The position numbers and the translations under genes were made by a program. Below, in pieces: positions 26,618 to 34,462 of a DNA stretch of 64,000 nucleotides. How positions within the stretch are numbered: the stretch's first letter is position 1; every line of letters begins with the position of its first letter. The notes below the pieces were generated by a model. That model was not told the DNA's origin and made no database searches. It saw nothing but the letters and a program-made list of their open reading frames with translations. Source of the DNA: HXMU1428-3 sp965215715 (GTDB lineage Bacteria > Pseudomonadota > Alphaproteobacteria > Rhizobiales > HXMU1428-3); assembly GCA_965215715.1 (NCBI GenBank), contig OZ244129.1, forward strand, positions 806,001-870,000, given 5' to 3'.

Positions 26618-26993
26618 TTTGCCACAAAAGAAGGAGATGAAATTGTCTCTGACACCATTGATTGATGTGGTGTTTTTGTTGCTGATCTTTTTTATGCTGG
26701 CGTCTACCTTTTCACGCTTTTCTCAACTGCTTTTGTCGGCTCAAAAAAGTGAGGGGCAGGCGGAAAAGGATATCAAGTTTATTCTTGTGCGCGTTGATGG
26801 TGAAGGCCAGATTAACGTCAATGGTCAAGAGATTGAAAAAACAGATTTGGTGGGCAAGATTGATGAGCTTGCTTTGACCCCTTCAATGAAGCTGGTCATT
26901 AAACCCATGAAGGGTGCAAGTGTTCAGCATTTGGTGAGCATTTTAGAGCAGGCAAGAAAATCAAAAATAAAAAATCCGGTTGTTGTACGTTAA
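26607..26993 (+). CDS. exbD: ExbD/TolR-family protein, first copy
   Basis: A 128-residue protein with a short cytoplasmic N-terminus, one membrane helix (about 16-38) carrying the key Asp (LTPLIDVVFLLLIFF) and a periplasmic domain. It is the ExbB partner and proton carrier of the Ton motor. It overlaps exbB by 11 bases and is followed 11 bases later by a second exbD-like gene, so this cluster encodes two different ExbD subunits. Confidence 0.9.
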   Translation: MQLDLPQKKEMKLSLTPLIDVVFLLLIFFMLASTFSRFSQLLLSAQKSEGQAEKDIKFILVRVDGEGQINVNGQEIEKTDLVGKIDELALTPSMKLVIKPMKGASVQHLVSILEQARKSKIKNPVVVR

Positions 26994-27004
26994 GGGAGGT
27001 GTTT

Positions 27005-27403
27005 GTGAAATTTGATCTTGAAACAAAAGAAAGCGATGATGCGAACCTTATCCCCTTGATTAATATTGTTTTTCTTATTTTAATCTTTTTCCTGATTGCC
27101 ACTGTTATTCGTCCCTTTACTACCAAAAATATTAAGTTGGCCACGACGAATAGTGAAGAAGGTTTGCACCGGCTAACGCATCATCTGGTGATTGACAAAG
27201 AGGGGAAGTTGACTGGCAAAGGTAAGGTGATTTCTGTTTCAGATTTGCCAGCAACCTTTCAGATTGATGAGAGCGATGATCACACTCTTAATATCATTGC
27301 TGATAAAGAGTTGGCGGCAGAAAAGCTTTTGCAAATTGTAGAAGAAATCCAGAAATTAAAATTTAAAAACATTAAACTTGTGACTGAAAAGACGAATGGA
27401 TGA
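27005..27403 (+). CDS. ExbD/TolR-family protein, second copy
   Basis: About 132 residues from GTG 27005, which has AGGGAGG at ideal spacing; a GTG at 26999 overlaps that site. The membrane helix (about 17-38) reads LIPLINIVFLILIFFL, so the proton-binding Asp of ExbD (in PLIDVVF of the first copy) is Asn here. A periplasmic domain follows. Loss of the Asp suggests a non-pumping or heteromeric partner subunit. It overlaps tonB by 4 bases. Confidence 0.85.
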   Translation: MKFDLETKESDDANLIPLINIVFLILIFFLIATVIRPFTTKNIKLATTNSEEGLHRLTHHLVIDKEGKLTGKGKVISVSDLPATFQIDESDDHTLNIIADKELAAEKLLQIVEEIQKLKFKNIKLVTEKTNG

Positions 27404-28185
27404 ATAATTTATCTTTCTCACAGTGGAGCCTTGCTATTAGCGGTGCTGTTTTGTGCCATGTGGCCTTAGCCATCAATTGGTTTGGTTTAGAACCTCCTAA
27501 AATGGAGCGCTCTGCTGGTGACCCGATTCAAATTGTAGGCTCTTTGGCCGCTTTTGCGGAACACAAGGCTGTTGAAGAAACCGTGACAGGACTGGTTGAG
27601 CCGGTTGAAGACCCTGCAGAAGTTCCCGTTGAGGAAATCAGCGAAACCAAACCAGATACGCAAACTTTTGAACCAAAACCTGTTGCTGAGTTGAAGCCTG
27701 TTGAGGATGTGGAAGCTGAAGTTGCCATCCCTTTAACCAGTAAACCTGTGACACAGGAAAAAAAGAAGGTTCAGAAGAAAAAGGAATTTAAAAAACCTAA
27801 AAAAGTTGCCAAGACAGCAAAAAAGAAAAATATAAAACGCCATGCTGGGAAACGTGTTGCCGCTTTGCAAAAGGGGGGCGGGGCCAAGGGAAGGCAGCGA
27901 AAGGTCGCTGGCCGGGCGGCCATTGCAAATTATCGTGGGCGCGTGCAGTCTCACCTGGCACGCTATAAGCGCAGTCCTGGGGCCGGGTACCGCGGGCGTG
28001 CCGTCGTGAGTTTTTCTCTTTCACGCTCTGGTGGTGTTTCAGGGGTAAGGTTGGTGCGCTCATCAGGCAATTCTGCCATTGATAGGGCTACCCTGGCCAT
28101 GGTTCGACGGGCCTCTCCATTTCCACCAATGCCGGCAGGTGGGCCTGGACGAATGCGTTTTTCTGTGCCTGTTAGCTATCGATGA
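27400..28185 (+). CDS. tonB: TonB energy-transducing protein
   Basis: A 261-residue protein with a cytoplasmic tip, one membrane helix (about 8-28), an Ala/Val/Glu/Pro-rich periplasmic spacer (about 45-115), then a Lys-rich segment (about 112-155) and the globular TonB C-terminal domain (about 170-261: YRGRVQSHLARYKR, VVSFSLSRSGGVSGVRLVRSSG, ending FSVPVSYR). It spans the periplasm and pulls on the plug of outer-membrane receptors. It overlaps the second exbD by 4 bases, and the cognate receptor is probably encoded at 30389-32554. Confidence 0.92.
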   Translation: MNNLSFSQWSLAISGAVLCHVALAINWFGLEPPKMERSAGDPIQIVGSLAAFAEHKAVEETVTGLVEPVEDPAEVPVEEISETKPDTQTFEPKPVAELKPVEDVEAEVAIPLTSKPVTQEKKKVQKKKEFKKPKKVAKTAKKKNIKRHAGKRVAALQKGGGAKGRQRKVAGRAAIANYRGRVQSHLARYKRSPGAGYRGRAVVSFSLSRSGGVSGVRLVRSSGNSAIDRATLAMVRRASPFPPMPAGGPGRMRFSVPVSYR

Positions 28186-28318
28186 GTTCATAAATTTTGT
28201 TATTGTTCAATTGGTTCGATTGCATTCAACAAGTATGATTAGAACAATGCATTAGGCCTCATGGGTTGATCCCCTTATCATTCGCACAAAGAGTGTTGTG
28301 TTATTGGGAAACAACTTC

Positions 28319-30193
28319 ATGCATTTATGGTCCAAAGCGTTTTTTCTTAACGTTTTTCTATTGTTATCTTTATTCGTTTCGTTTCAGTTTTTATCGGTTA
28401 AGGCTGAGGCTAAGAATGAAGAAATTTGCGGCTATTCTGGGCTTTACAATTTAAAATATAAAGCCAACGCTAGTCACTTTGACTATGTCAATAAAGACGC
28501 CCCAAAGGGTGGCACGTTACGTATTGCCAGAGTGGGCACTTTTGATTCTTTAAATTTCCTGCGCTATCCAGGTACGACTTTAGCTTCACGCAGGGAAGCC
28601 CCCTTTCTCATAACACATTATTTATTCGACAGCCTTTTGGTTAAAAGTGCTGATGAAGCAGCCAGCTATTATTGTCTGGCTGCTACCAAAATAAACATTG
28701 GCCCTCATTTATCTTCTGTGCGCTTTACACTCAATCCAAAGGCGGTCTGGCATGATGGCCGGCCCATTACAGTTGAGGATTTGCTCTTTACCTTTAACAC
28801 CTTAAAACAACAAGGGGCGCCTTTTTACCGTCAGGTACTGCGTACCATCACAGCAGCTAAAGGCAAACAGGGCGAGATTGTATATCATAATGCGCGCCCG
28901 CATGACCGTAACTTTGTCCAAATCGTTGGCACATTGCCCATCCACCCTAAACACTTTTGGGTAAATGGAAAATTGACGCAAAAGTCTATGACCATACCGC
29001 TTGGAAGTGGGCCTTACCGCATTTTAACTGCTAAGGCTGGAAAGTTTGCTCATTTACAACGTGTCAAAAATTACTGGGCCAAGGATCACTTTGCCAATAA
29101 GGGGCGGTTTAATTTTGACCTTATTGAAATGGACTATTTTCGTGACAATACAAGCGCGTTGGAGGGCTTTAAAGTTGGCAATTATGATGTGCGCTTGGAG
29201 AAAAAGGCTGTTACCTGGGCAAATGAATATAAGGGGGATCAACTGGTCAATGGGGGTGTCCAAAAAGTGAGTTTGCCAGCTGATCATGCTGGTGTTTTAT
29301 ACATGCTGGCCTTTAACCAGCGCCGCGGTATTTTTAAAAATCCCAACGTGCGCAAAGCTTTGGCTCTTTTGTATGACTTTGAAAGCGCCAATAAAATTTT
29401 GTTTCACAATCTATACAATCGCGTAAACAGTCTATATGGAGACACCGCATTGGCAGCGAAAGGCCCTCTTTCTAATGCTGAAAAAGAATTCATTCGGCCT
29501 TTTTTAGCAAAGCTACCATCTGGTATTTCAGACAAAGGTCAGCCCGATTGGCAGACCTCCAAATTAACTTGGCGACAAAAAGTGCGTCAGGCCTCGCAAC
29601 TGCTTGATGACGCAGGTTATGTTGTTAAAGATGGCAAGCGTGTTGATCCAAAAACCGGTCAACCTCTTAGTTTTACGGTTTCATATCTTGAACCATCTCA
29701 TCAACGTATTCTGTTGCATTATAAAAGAGCGCTTAGAACTGTTGGTATTGACCTTTCCTTGCCATTGTTGGAGGGGATGGCGGCACGGCGCAAAGCCCTT
29801 GATCATGACTTTGATATGATCGTTCTTAAATGGGCACCGCAACTTTATGCCGGTAAAACTGAGTATTTATTATGGGGTAGCCGTTTGGCCGATGCTAAAG
29901 GATCATATGCCTTTGCTGGTGTTAAAGACCCGGCTTTGGATAAAGCGATTGATATTATGGTTAAGGCCAAAAACCAGACGACCTTAACCACAGGTGCCCA
30001 GTTATTTGATCGCATTTTCCGTTGGCAAATTCATGCCATTCCTCTTTGGAGACGCCAGTATAACTGGGTGGCGTTGCGTCAAAATTTCAAATTTCCTAAA
30101 ACTTATACCAGTGCTGAATTTACGCTTGTTGACCGCCTTTGGTTTGCCCCGCAAAAACAATCTTATTTTGATGAGCGCTCATACAAAGAATAG
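28319..30193 (+). CDS. Family-5 extracellular solute-binding protein (YejA/DppA-like)
   Basis: Periplasmic binding protein of about 624 residues with a signal peptide (hydrophobic run to SVKAEA). The family-5 core pattern is present: a DAPKGGTLRIARVGTFDSLN opening, the AVWHDGRPITVEDLLFTF motif and a GSGPYRI segment. The closest layout is YejA, the microcin/oligopeptide binding protein. No ABC permease or ATPase gene is adjacent. Its place between tonB and a haem receptor is suggestive because the related DppA binds haem in E. coli, but peptide binding is equally possible. The start is ATG 28319; an in-frame GTG at 28298 with AAGAG is an alternative. Confidence 0.82.
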   Translation: MHLWSKAFFLNVFLLLSLFVSFQFLSVKAEAKNEEICGYSGLYNLKYKANASHFDYVNKDAPKGGTLRIARVGTFDSLNFLRYPGTTLASRREAPFLITHYLFDSLLVKSADEAASYYCLAATKINIGPHLSSVRFTLNPKAVWHDGRPITVEDLLFTFNTLKQQGAPFYRQVLRTITAAKGKQGEIVYHNARPHDRNFVQIVGTLPIHPKHFWVNGKLTQKSMTIPLGSGPYRILTAKAGKFAHLQRVKNYWAKDHFANKGRFNFDLIEMDYFRDNTSALEGFKVGNYDVRLEKKAVTWANEYKGDQLVNGGVQKVSLPADHAGVLYMLAFNQRRGIFKNPNVRKALALLYDFESANKILFHNLYNRVNSLYGDTALAAKGPLSNAEKEFIRPFLAKLPSGISDKGQPDWQTSKLTWRQKVRQASQLLDDAGYVVKDGKRVDPKTGQPLSFTVSYLEPSHQRILLHYKRALRTVGIDLSLPLLEGMAARRKALDHDFDMIVLKWAPQLYAGKTEYLLWGSRLADAKGSYAFAGVKDPALDKAIDIMVKAKNQTTLTTGAQLFDRIFRWQIHAIPLWRRQYNWVALRQNFKFPKTYTSAEFTLVDRLWFAPQKQSYFDERSYKE

Positions 30194-30232
30194 CAGGTGA
30201 GTGTTGGTCCCCCACTAATTGTTCATCTGTTG

Positions 30233-30267
30233 AGATGGTCAGAGCCTTTTTGCGTCTCTGACCATCT
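30233..30267 (+). terminator. Rho-independent terminator after binding-protein gene
   Basis: A perfect 12-pair stem (AGATGGTCAGAG at 30233-30244 with 30256-30267) and an 11-base loop, followed by the weak U run TGTTTG. It separates the binding-protein transcript from the receptor gene, which must therefore have its own promoter in 30268-30388. Confidence 0.75.
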
Positions 30268-30388
30268 TGTTTGTAACTTTCAATAAACAACAACTATCTC
30301 ATTGAATACTTTGAGATTTTTATTTGTCTGATAACGCACTAGCTTGAAACCTTAATAAAAAGTTAATTTTTTTACGGGGCATATTTCC

Positions 30389-32554
30389 ATGGTTTTGCGT
30401 TTCAATAAGTTTGCTTTATTGGCCAGTACGGCCGCCTTTGGGTCCTTTTTTTTATTACCTTCCACACTGACAGCTCAAGATGGCACAGTCGCACTAGATC
30501 CGATTACGGTCACCACTGATCTGGATGTTATCACTGATGCGACCACCAAAACGGATGATAAGATTATTGATACCCTTGCTGGTACTTCTGTCGTGAGCAG
30601 GGAAGAATTTAAACGGTTTCAACCTTCAAGCCCGGCTGAGATGTTGCTATCTGTTCCTGGCATAAATGTTCAAGAAGATAGTGATGATCCTGGTTCGTCT
30701 ATTAACATCCGTGGCTTGCAGGACTTTGGTCGGGTCAATGTGATGATTGATGGAGCCCGGCAAAACTTTCAACGCTCTGGGCACAATGCGGATGGTCAAT
30801 TTTATCTTGAACCTGAACTGATAAAACAAGTTGATGTGGTACGCGGCCCTGTTTCAACCATTTACGGCTCTGGGGCCATTGGCGGTGTGGTTAATTTTGA
30901 AACCATTGATCCCAGTGACATGTTACGCCATGGAGAGACTTGGGCGGCAAGTGTAAAGGGGCAATATAGTACCAATGAGGAGGGGTATTTGGTCAGCACA
31001 ATTGGGGCTTTTAAAGTTTCAAATAATGTGAGTGTTTTGGGCAATTTTGTCTGGCGGGACTTGGGTGAATATGAAGATGGTGATGGCAATCTGGTTGAAA
31101 ACTCTGACAAAGAGCTCGTCTCAGGATTGGTGAAAGGGGTCTTCGATTTTGCCCCCGGCAATCAACTAAAGCTAAGTTATATTGAGAAGAATGATAATTA
31201 TACCACGGGGCTTTTATCTGATGAGGATCAGCAAACCACTGAAACTCATGATCGTAATGTGACAGGCAAATGGACTTATAATCCGCAAGACAATGATCTG
31301 ATAGATTTAAATGTTTCTGGTTATTATACATCAACAGAGCTTGATCAAACCCGGATTGAGACGTTAACGCGAACTGATTTTATCGGCTTTCATCCAATTT
31401 TTGGGTTTCCTCAGTTTCAAGAAACCGTCGTCACTCCAGAGGGCAGCACGAGAACCTTTGAGGTTGAAACTGTTGGTTTAGACATTTTCAATACATCTCG
31501 TTTTTCTTCTGGGCTTGTACAACATAGCCTTACTTATGGTGGGGATTATTTTCTGGATGATGTGGCAACACGTGATGAAAATGGAAGCGGGGCTCTGTTT
31601 ACACCTACAGGAGAGCGAGAAACTTATGGGTTTTTCTTGCAGGATAAACTTGAATATGATGATTGGTTAGAAATCATTGCAGCCTTGCGCTACGATAATT
31701 ATGAGCTTGAAGGTAATGGTTTTCAAACTGATGATGATCAGCTATCACCAAAAATTACCATTGGTATTACTCCCTTTACAGGTATTCAATTTTATGGAAC
31801 TTATGCTGAAGGGTTTCGCGCCCCAGCTGTAACAGAAACTTTGCAAAGCGGCGTCCACCCTGTTCCTCCTACATTTGAAATTTTACCCAATCCGGCTTTA
31901 AAGCCCGAGACGGCTGAAAATTGGGAAGCTGGTGTGAATTTAGCTTTTGACAAAATCTTTGATGAAAGAGATGTTTTCCGGGCTAAAGCTGCATTGTTTA
32001 GGAACGATGTAGATAACTTTATTGAAAGCCGTGTTGTTGGGTTGGCACCTGCGACCTGTTTTAATCCGATTGTTAGAACGGGATGCGGAGAAAGCCAGTA
32101 TGTAAATATTGCTGAGGCCCGTTTGGAAGGCTTTGAATTAGAAGCAACTTATGACAATGGGCAGATGTTTATAAACATGGCCTATACACAAGTTCGTGGT
32201 GATGATTTAACCAATGGCCAACCGTTAAAATCTATTTATCCTGATAAAATTGTCACCACTTTAGGGTTTCGCTTCTTGGATGAAAAACTTGTTGTTGGGG
32301 GGCGCTGGACATATGCTGATGAACAAGATCGTGTCCCTGATCCGATTGACCCATCCGATCCTAATATTGATGAAACCCCAACCCCGTCTTATAATTTGGT
32401 TGATTTATTTGCCACTTATGATGTGAACGAGAATTTTTCAGCATCTCTAACGTTGAATAATATTTTTGATGAACAATACCGTATACATCGGCATGAAGAA
32501 CCAGAGCCTGGATTTAATGCTAAACTCTCTGCAACCATTCGTTTTGGCGGGTAG
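30389..32554 (+). CDS. TonB-dependent haem/haemoglobin receptor
   Basis: Outer-membrane receptor of 721 residues with a signal peptide (about 1-29), a TonB box (DPITVT, about 38-43), a plug domain (about 55-180, RGPVSTIYGSGAIGGVVNFET) and a 22-strand barrel ending in a C-terminal aromatic-poor GG. The barrel holds the haem-receptor signature: FRAP at 476-479, NPAL at 501-504 and a His between them (His490, SGVHP), matching the FRAP/NPNL boxes and axial His of HmuR/HemR-type proteins. Two Cys (CFNPIVRTGC) make a likely loop disulfide. With the ExbBD-TonB genes just upstream it would import haem. Confidence 0.9.
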   Translation: MVLRFNKFALLASTAAFGSFFLLPSTLTAQDGTVALDPITVTTDLDVITDATTKTDDKIIDTLAGTSVVSREEFKRFQPSSPAEMLLSVPGINVQEDSDDPGSSINIRGLQDFGRVNVMIDGARQNFQRSGHNADGQFYLEPELIKQVDVVRGPVSTIYGSGAIGGVVNFETIDPSDMLRHGETWAASVKGQYSTNEEGYLVSTIGAFKVSNNVSVLGNFVWRDLGEYEDGDGNLVENSDKELVSGLVKGVFDFAPGNQLKLSYIEKNDNYTTGLLSDEDQQTTETHDRNVTGKWTYNPQDNDLIDLNVSGYYTSTELDQTRIETLTRTDFIGFHPIFGFPQFQETVVTPEGSTRTFEVETVGLDIFNTSRFSSGLVQHSLTYGGDYFLDDVATRDENGSGALFTPTGERETYGFFLQDKLEYDDWLEIIAALRYDNYELEGNGFQTDDDQLSPKITIGITPFTGIQFYGTYAEGFRAPAVTETLQSGVHPVPPTFEILPNPALKPETAENWEAGVNLAFDKIFDERDVFRAKAALFRNDVDNFIESRVVGLAPATCFNPIVRTGCGESQYVNIAEARLEGFELEATYDNGQMFINMAYTQVRGDDLTNGQPLKSIYPDKIVTTLGFRFLDEKLVVGGRWTYADEQDRVPDPIDPSDPNIDETPTPSYNLVDLFATYDVNENFSASLTLNNIFDEQYRIHRHEEPEPGFNAKLSATIRFGG

Positions 32555-32672
32555 AGGTTTAAAGGGCTTTGCTAAAGCGAACCCAACCCTTTTCTTTATT
32601 AAACCTGGCTGATGCTTTTAATGGTTTTAAGTGGTGAATTTATTTCACACTTGTTTGCCACTTCTTACAATG

Positions 32673-32722
32673 ATGAGTGATCAAAAATATAAGCGAGCAG
32701 TTGCAAATTTTTGATCACTCAT
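32673..32722. repeat. 16-bp-arm perfect inverted repeat
   Basis: ATGAGTGATCAAAAAT (32673-32688) and its exact reverse complement (32707-32722) flank an 18-base loop, between the receptor stop and the monooxygenase start. There is no strong T run, though CTTTTCC follows shortly, so it could be a terminator, an mRNA-stabilising hairpin or an operator of the two downstream genes. Confidence 0.7.
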
Positions 32723-32838
32723 ACTTTTCCATTTCAGATTGTTCAGGAATGTTGTTGAACAATTTTCAGTACAAAGGCCTGAGCCAAGTGGGATATAGTT
32801 TTTGTTGTCAATCAATATAAACAAAAAGGAAAAATGAC

Positions 32839-33150
32839 GTGTTTATTGCAATGAACCGCTTTCAAGTTACCAAGGGCCGTGAACAAGATTTTGAACAAGT
32901 TTGGCAATCGCGTGATAGCCGTTTGAATGAAATGGATGGTTTCCAAGAATTTAAACTGTTGCGCGGGCCTGAGCATGATGATCACACGCTTTATTCTTCT
33001 TTTACTGTTTGGTCTTCAAAAGGTAATTTTGAAGCTTGGACAAAGTCTGAACAGTTTCGTGAAGCTCATAAAAACGCGGGTCAAAATGATAATCTTTATC
33101 TTGGCCATCCAAACTTTGAAGGCTTTGAACCTGTTGATGGCATAGCCTAA
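32839..33150 (+). CDS. ABM-fold monooxygenase, probable haem-degrading (HmoA/IsdG-like)
   Basis: A 103-residue antibiotic-biosynthesis-monooxygenase-fold protein. The start is GTG 32839 with AAAGGA eight bases upstream. It has the pattern IAMNRFQVTKGREQDFEQVW, a central GFQEFKLLRGP strand and FTVWSSKGNFEAWTKSEQFREAH, which match small haem-degrading monooxygenases; the late His in REAH is in the position of the proximal haem ligand. It lies 12 bases before hutX and behind a haem receptor, so opening the haem ring to release iron is likely. Confidence 0.75.
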   Translation: MFIAMNRFQVTKGREQDFEQVWQSRDSRLNEMDGFQEFKLLRGPEHDDHTLYSSFTVWSSKGNFEAWTKSEQFREAHKNAGQNDNLYLGHPNFEGFEPVDGIA

Positions 33151-33162
33151 AGCCTTTGTCTC

Positions 33163-33684
33163 ATGAATGATTTTTCTTTCAAAATGGATGCCTCCTTTGA
33201 GGCAAATATTAAGACAGCTTTGTCCAAAAGGCCTGATGCTGTGCTTGATTTTATTGCCTCAGATTTGGAGGTAAGCTTAGCTGAGATTATTTATTGTCTT
33301 CCCAAGCCCCAAGTTCTGACCCTTTCAGGAGACCAGTTTGAGGCTGTCATGCATGGGGTGAGTGAGTTGGGGCCAATCACCATGATTGTTCACACCAAAG
33401 ACATTGTGCTTGAGTGCAAAGGCCAGGTTCCAAGGGGAAGTTATGGTCGGGGCTATTTTAACATTCACGGGCAAAGCCCGATTGGTGGTCATATCAAAGC
33501 GGATCATTGTGCCTCCATTCATTTTATCTCACGAGAGATGATGGGGCGACTTTCTCATGCGCTTATCTTTTGTAATGGGCAAGGTGATGCCATGTTCAAA
33601 ATCTATTTGGGGCGGGATGAGAACAGAGAGCTTATTTGCGAACAGGTTGAACAGTTTGAAGCGTTAAAGCTGCGCTTTTCCTAA
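33163..33684 (+). CDS. hutX: HutX-family cytosolic haem carrier
   Basis: A 173-residue protein matching the haem-utilisation carrier HutX: an early ALSKRPDAVLDFIASDLEVSLAEI segment, then HGVSELGPITMIVHTKDIVLECKGQVP and IHGQSPIGGHIKADHCASIHF, ending FKIYLGRDENREL. The family binds imported haem in the cytoplasm and hands it on for degradation or storage. It is probably co-transcribed with the ABM-fold gene 12 bases upstream. Confidence 0.9.
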   Translation: MNDFSFKMDASFEANIKTALSKRPDAVLDFIASDLEVSLAEIIYCLPKPQVLTLSGDQFEAVMHGVSELGPITMIVHTKDIVLECKGQVPRGSYGRGYFNIHGQSPIGGHIKADHCASIHFISREMMGRLSHALIFCNGQGDAMFKIYLGRDENRELICEQVEQFEALKLRFS

Positions 33685-33708
33685 CAAGTTATTTTTACCG
33701 TAAGGGGT

Positions 33709-33741
33709 AAAAAAAACGGCGCTCTTTAGAAGAGCGCCGTT
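33709..33741 (-). terminator. Rho-independent terminator of the pur-bolA-grx run
   Basis: On the minus strand a perfect 12-pair stem (33730-33741 with 33715-33726, GC-rich core GGCGCTC) with a 3-base loop runs into eight U (A run 33709-33716). It lies just past the grxD stop. Confidence 0.9.
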
Positions 33742-33768
33742 AGGAAGTTCTTTCCTGAATAATGGTCT

Positions 33769-34119
33769 TTAAGCGATCGCGCTTTCTTCGTTATAGCTGA
33801 TGCCTTTGTCTTTGAATAGTTGTTGTAGTTCGCCAGCCTGGGTCATTTCGCGGATGATGTCACAACCGCCAACGAATTCGCCTTTCACATAAAGCTGGGG
33901 AATGGTTGGCCAGTCTGAAAATGTTTTGATGCCTTCGCGCACGCCCATATCATCAAGCACATTGACGTCATGATATTGCACGCCAAGATATTCCATTATT
34001 TGGGCCACTTGGCCAGAAAACCCGCATTGGGGAAATTTTGGACTGCCTTTCATAAACAGCACCACATCATTTTGGGCCACAGTTTTGCGTAGCCAATCAT
34101 GAATTTCCTGTTCGCTCAT
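33769..34119 (-). CDS. grxD: Monothiol glutaredoxin, Grx4 family
   Basis: A 116-residue CGFS-type glutaredoxin with the active-site motif PQCGFSGQ (Cys32 region), the WPTIPQLY glutathione-binding loop and GGCDI. Family members hold a [2Fe-2S] cluster shared with glutathione or with BolA and act in iron-sulfur delivery and iron sensing. The bolA gene is the next one upstream, 39 bases away, the usual alphaproteobacterial pairing behind purL. Confidence 0.95.
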   Translation of the reverse strand: MSEQEIHDWLRKTVAQNDVVLFMKGSPKFPQCGFSGQVAQIMEYLGVQYHDVNVLDDMGVREGIKTFSDWPTIPQLYVKGEFVGGCDIIREMTQAGELQQLFKDKGISYNEESAIA

Positions 34120-34158
34120 CGTTTTGAACCTTTCCCTTATGTCCGTCTTGTCAGCCTT

Positions 34159-34398
34159 TCAGGCATCATCTGGCACTTGGGTTTCCAGTGCCAATGCATG
34201 TAAGACACCGCCCATATTTCCCTTTAAAGCGGCATAGACGATTTGATGTTGCTGCACCCGGGATTTCCCCTGAAAGGCGCTTGATATTATTTTTGCTGAA
34301 TAATGGTCTCCATCACCGGCAAGATCGGTAATTTGAACGTCGGCATCAGGCAATGCTTCCTTGATCATACGTTCAATTTCACTTGCTTCCATCGGCAT
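34159..34398 (-). CDS. BolA-family protein
   Basis: A 79-residue BolA/IbaG-type protein: an early helix EASEIERMIKEALP, the conserved GDGDHYSAKIIS loop with a His, and the HQIVYAALKGNMGGVLHALALET end. BolA proteins pair with CGFS glutaredoxins to bind a shared iron-sulfur cluster, and the grxD gene lies directly downstream. The start is ATG 34398; an ATG at 34392 is equally in frame. Confidence 0.93.
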   Translation of the reverse strand: MPMEASEIERMIKEALPDADVQITDLAGDGDHYSAKIISSAFQGKSRVQQHQIVYAALKGNMGGVLHALALETQVPDDA

Positions 34399-34462
34399 GA
34401 GGTCATATTCCTTGTTTTTTAAAAGTTATCGACTGCCCCCATTATATAGGGCTGATCTGTCA

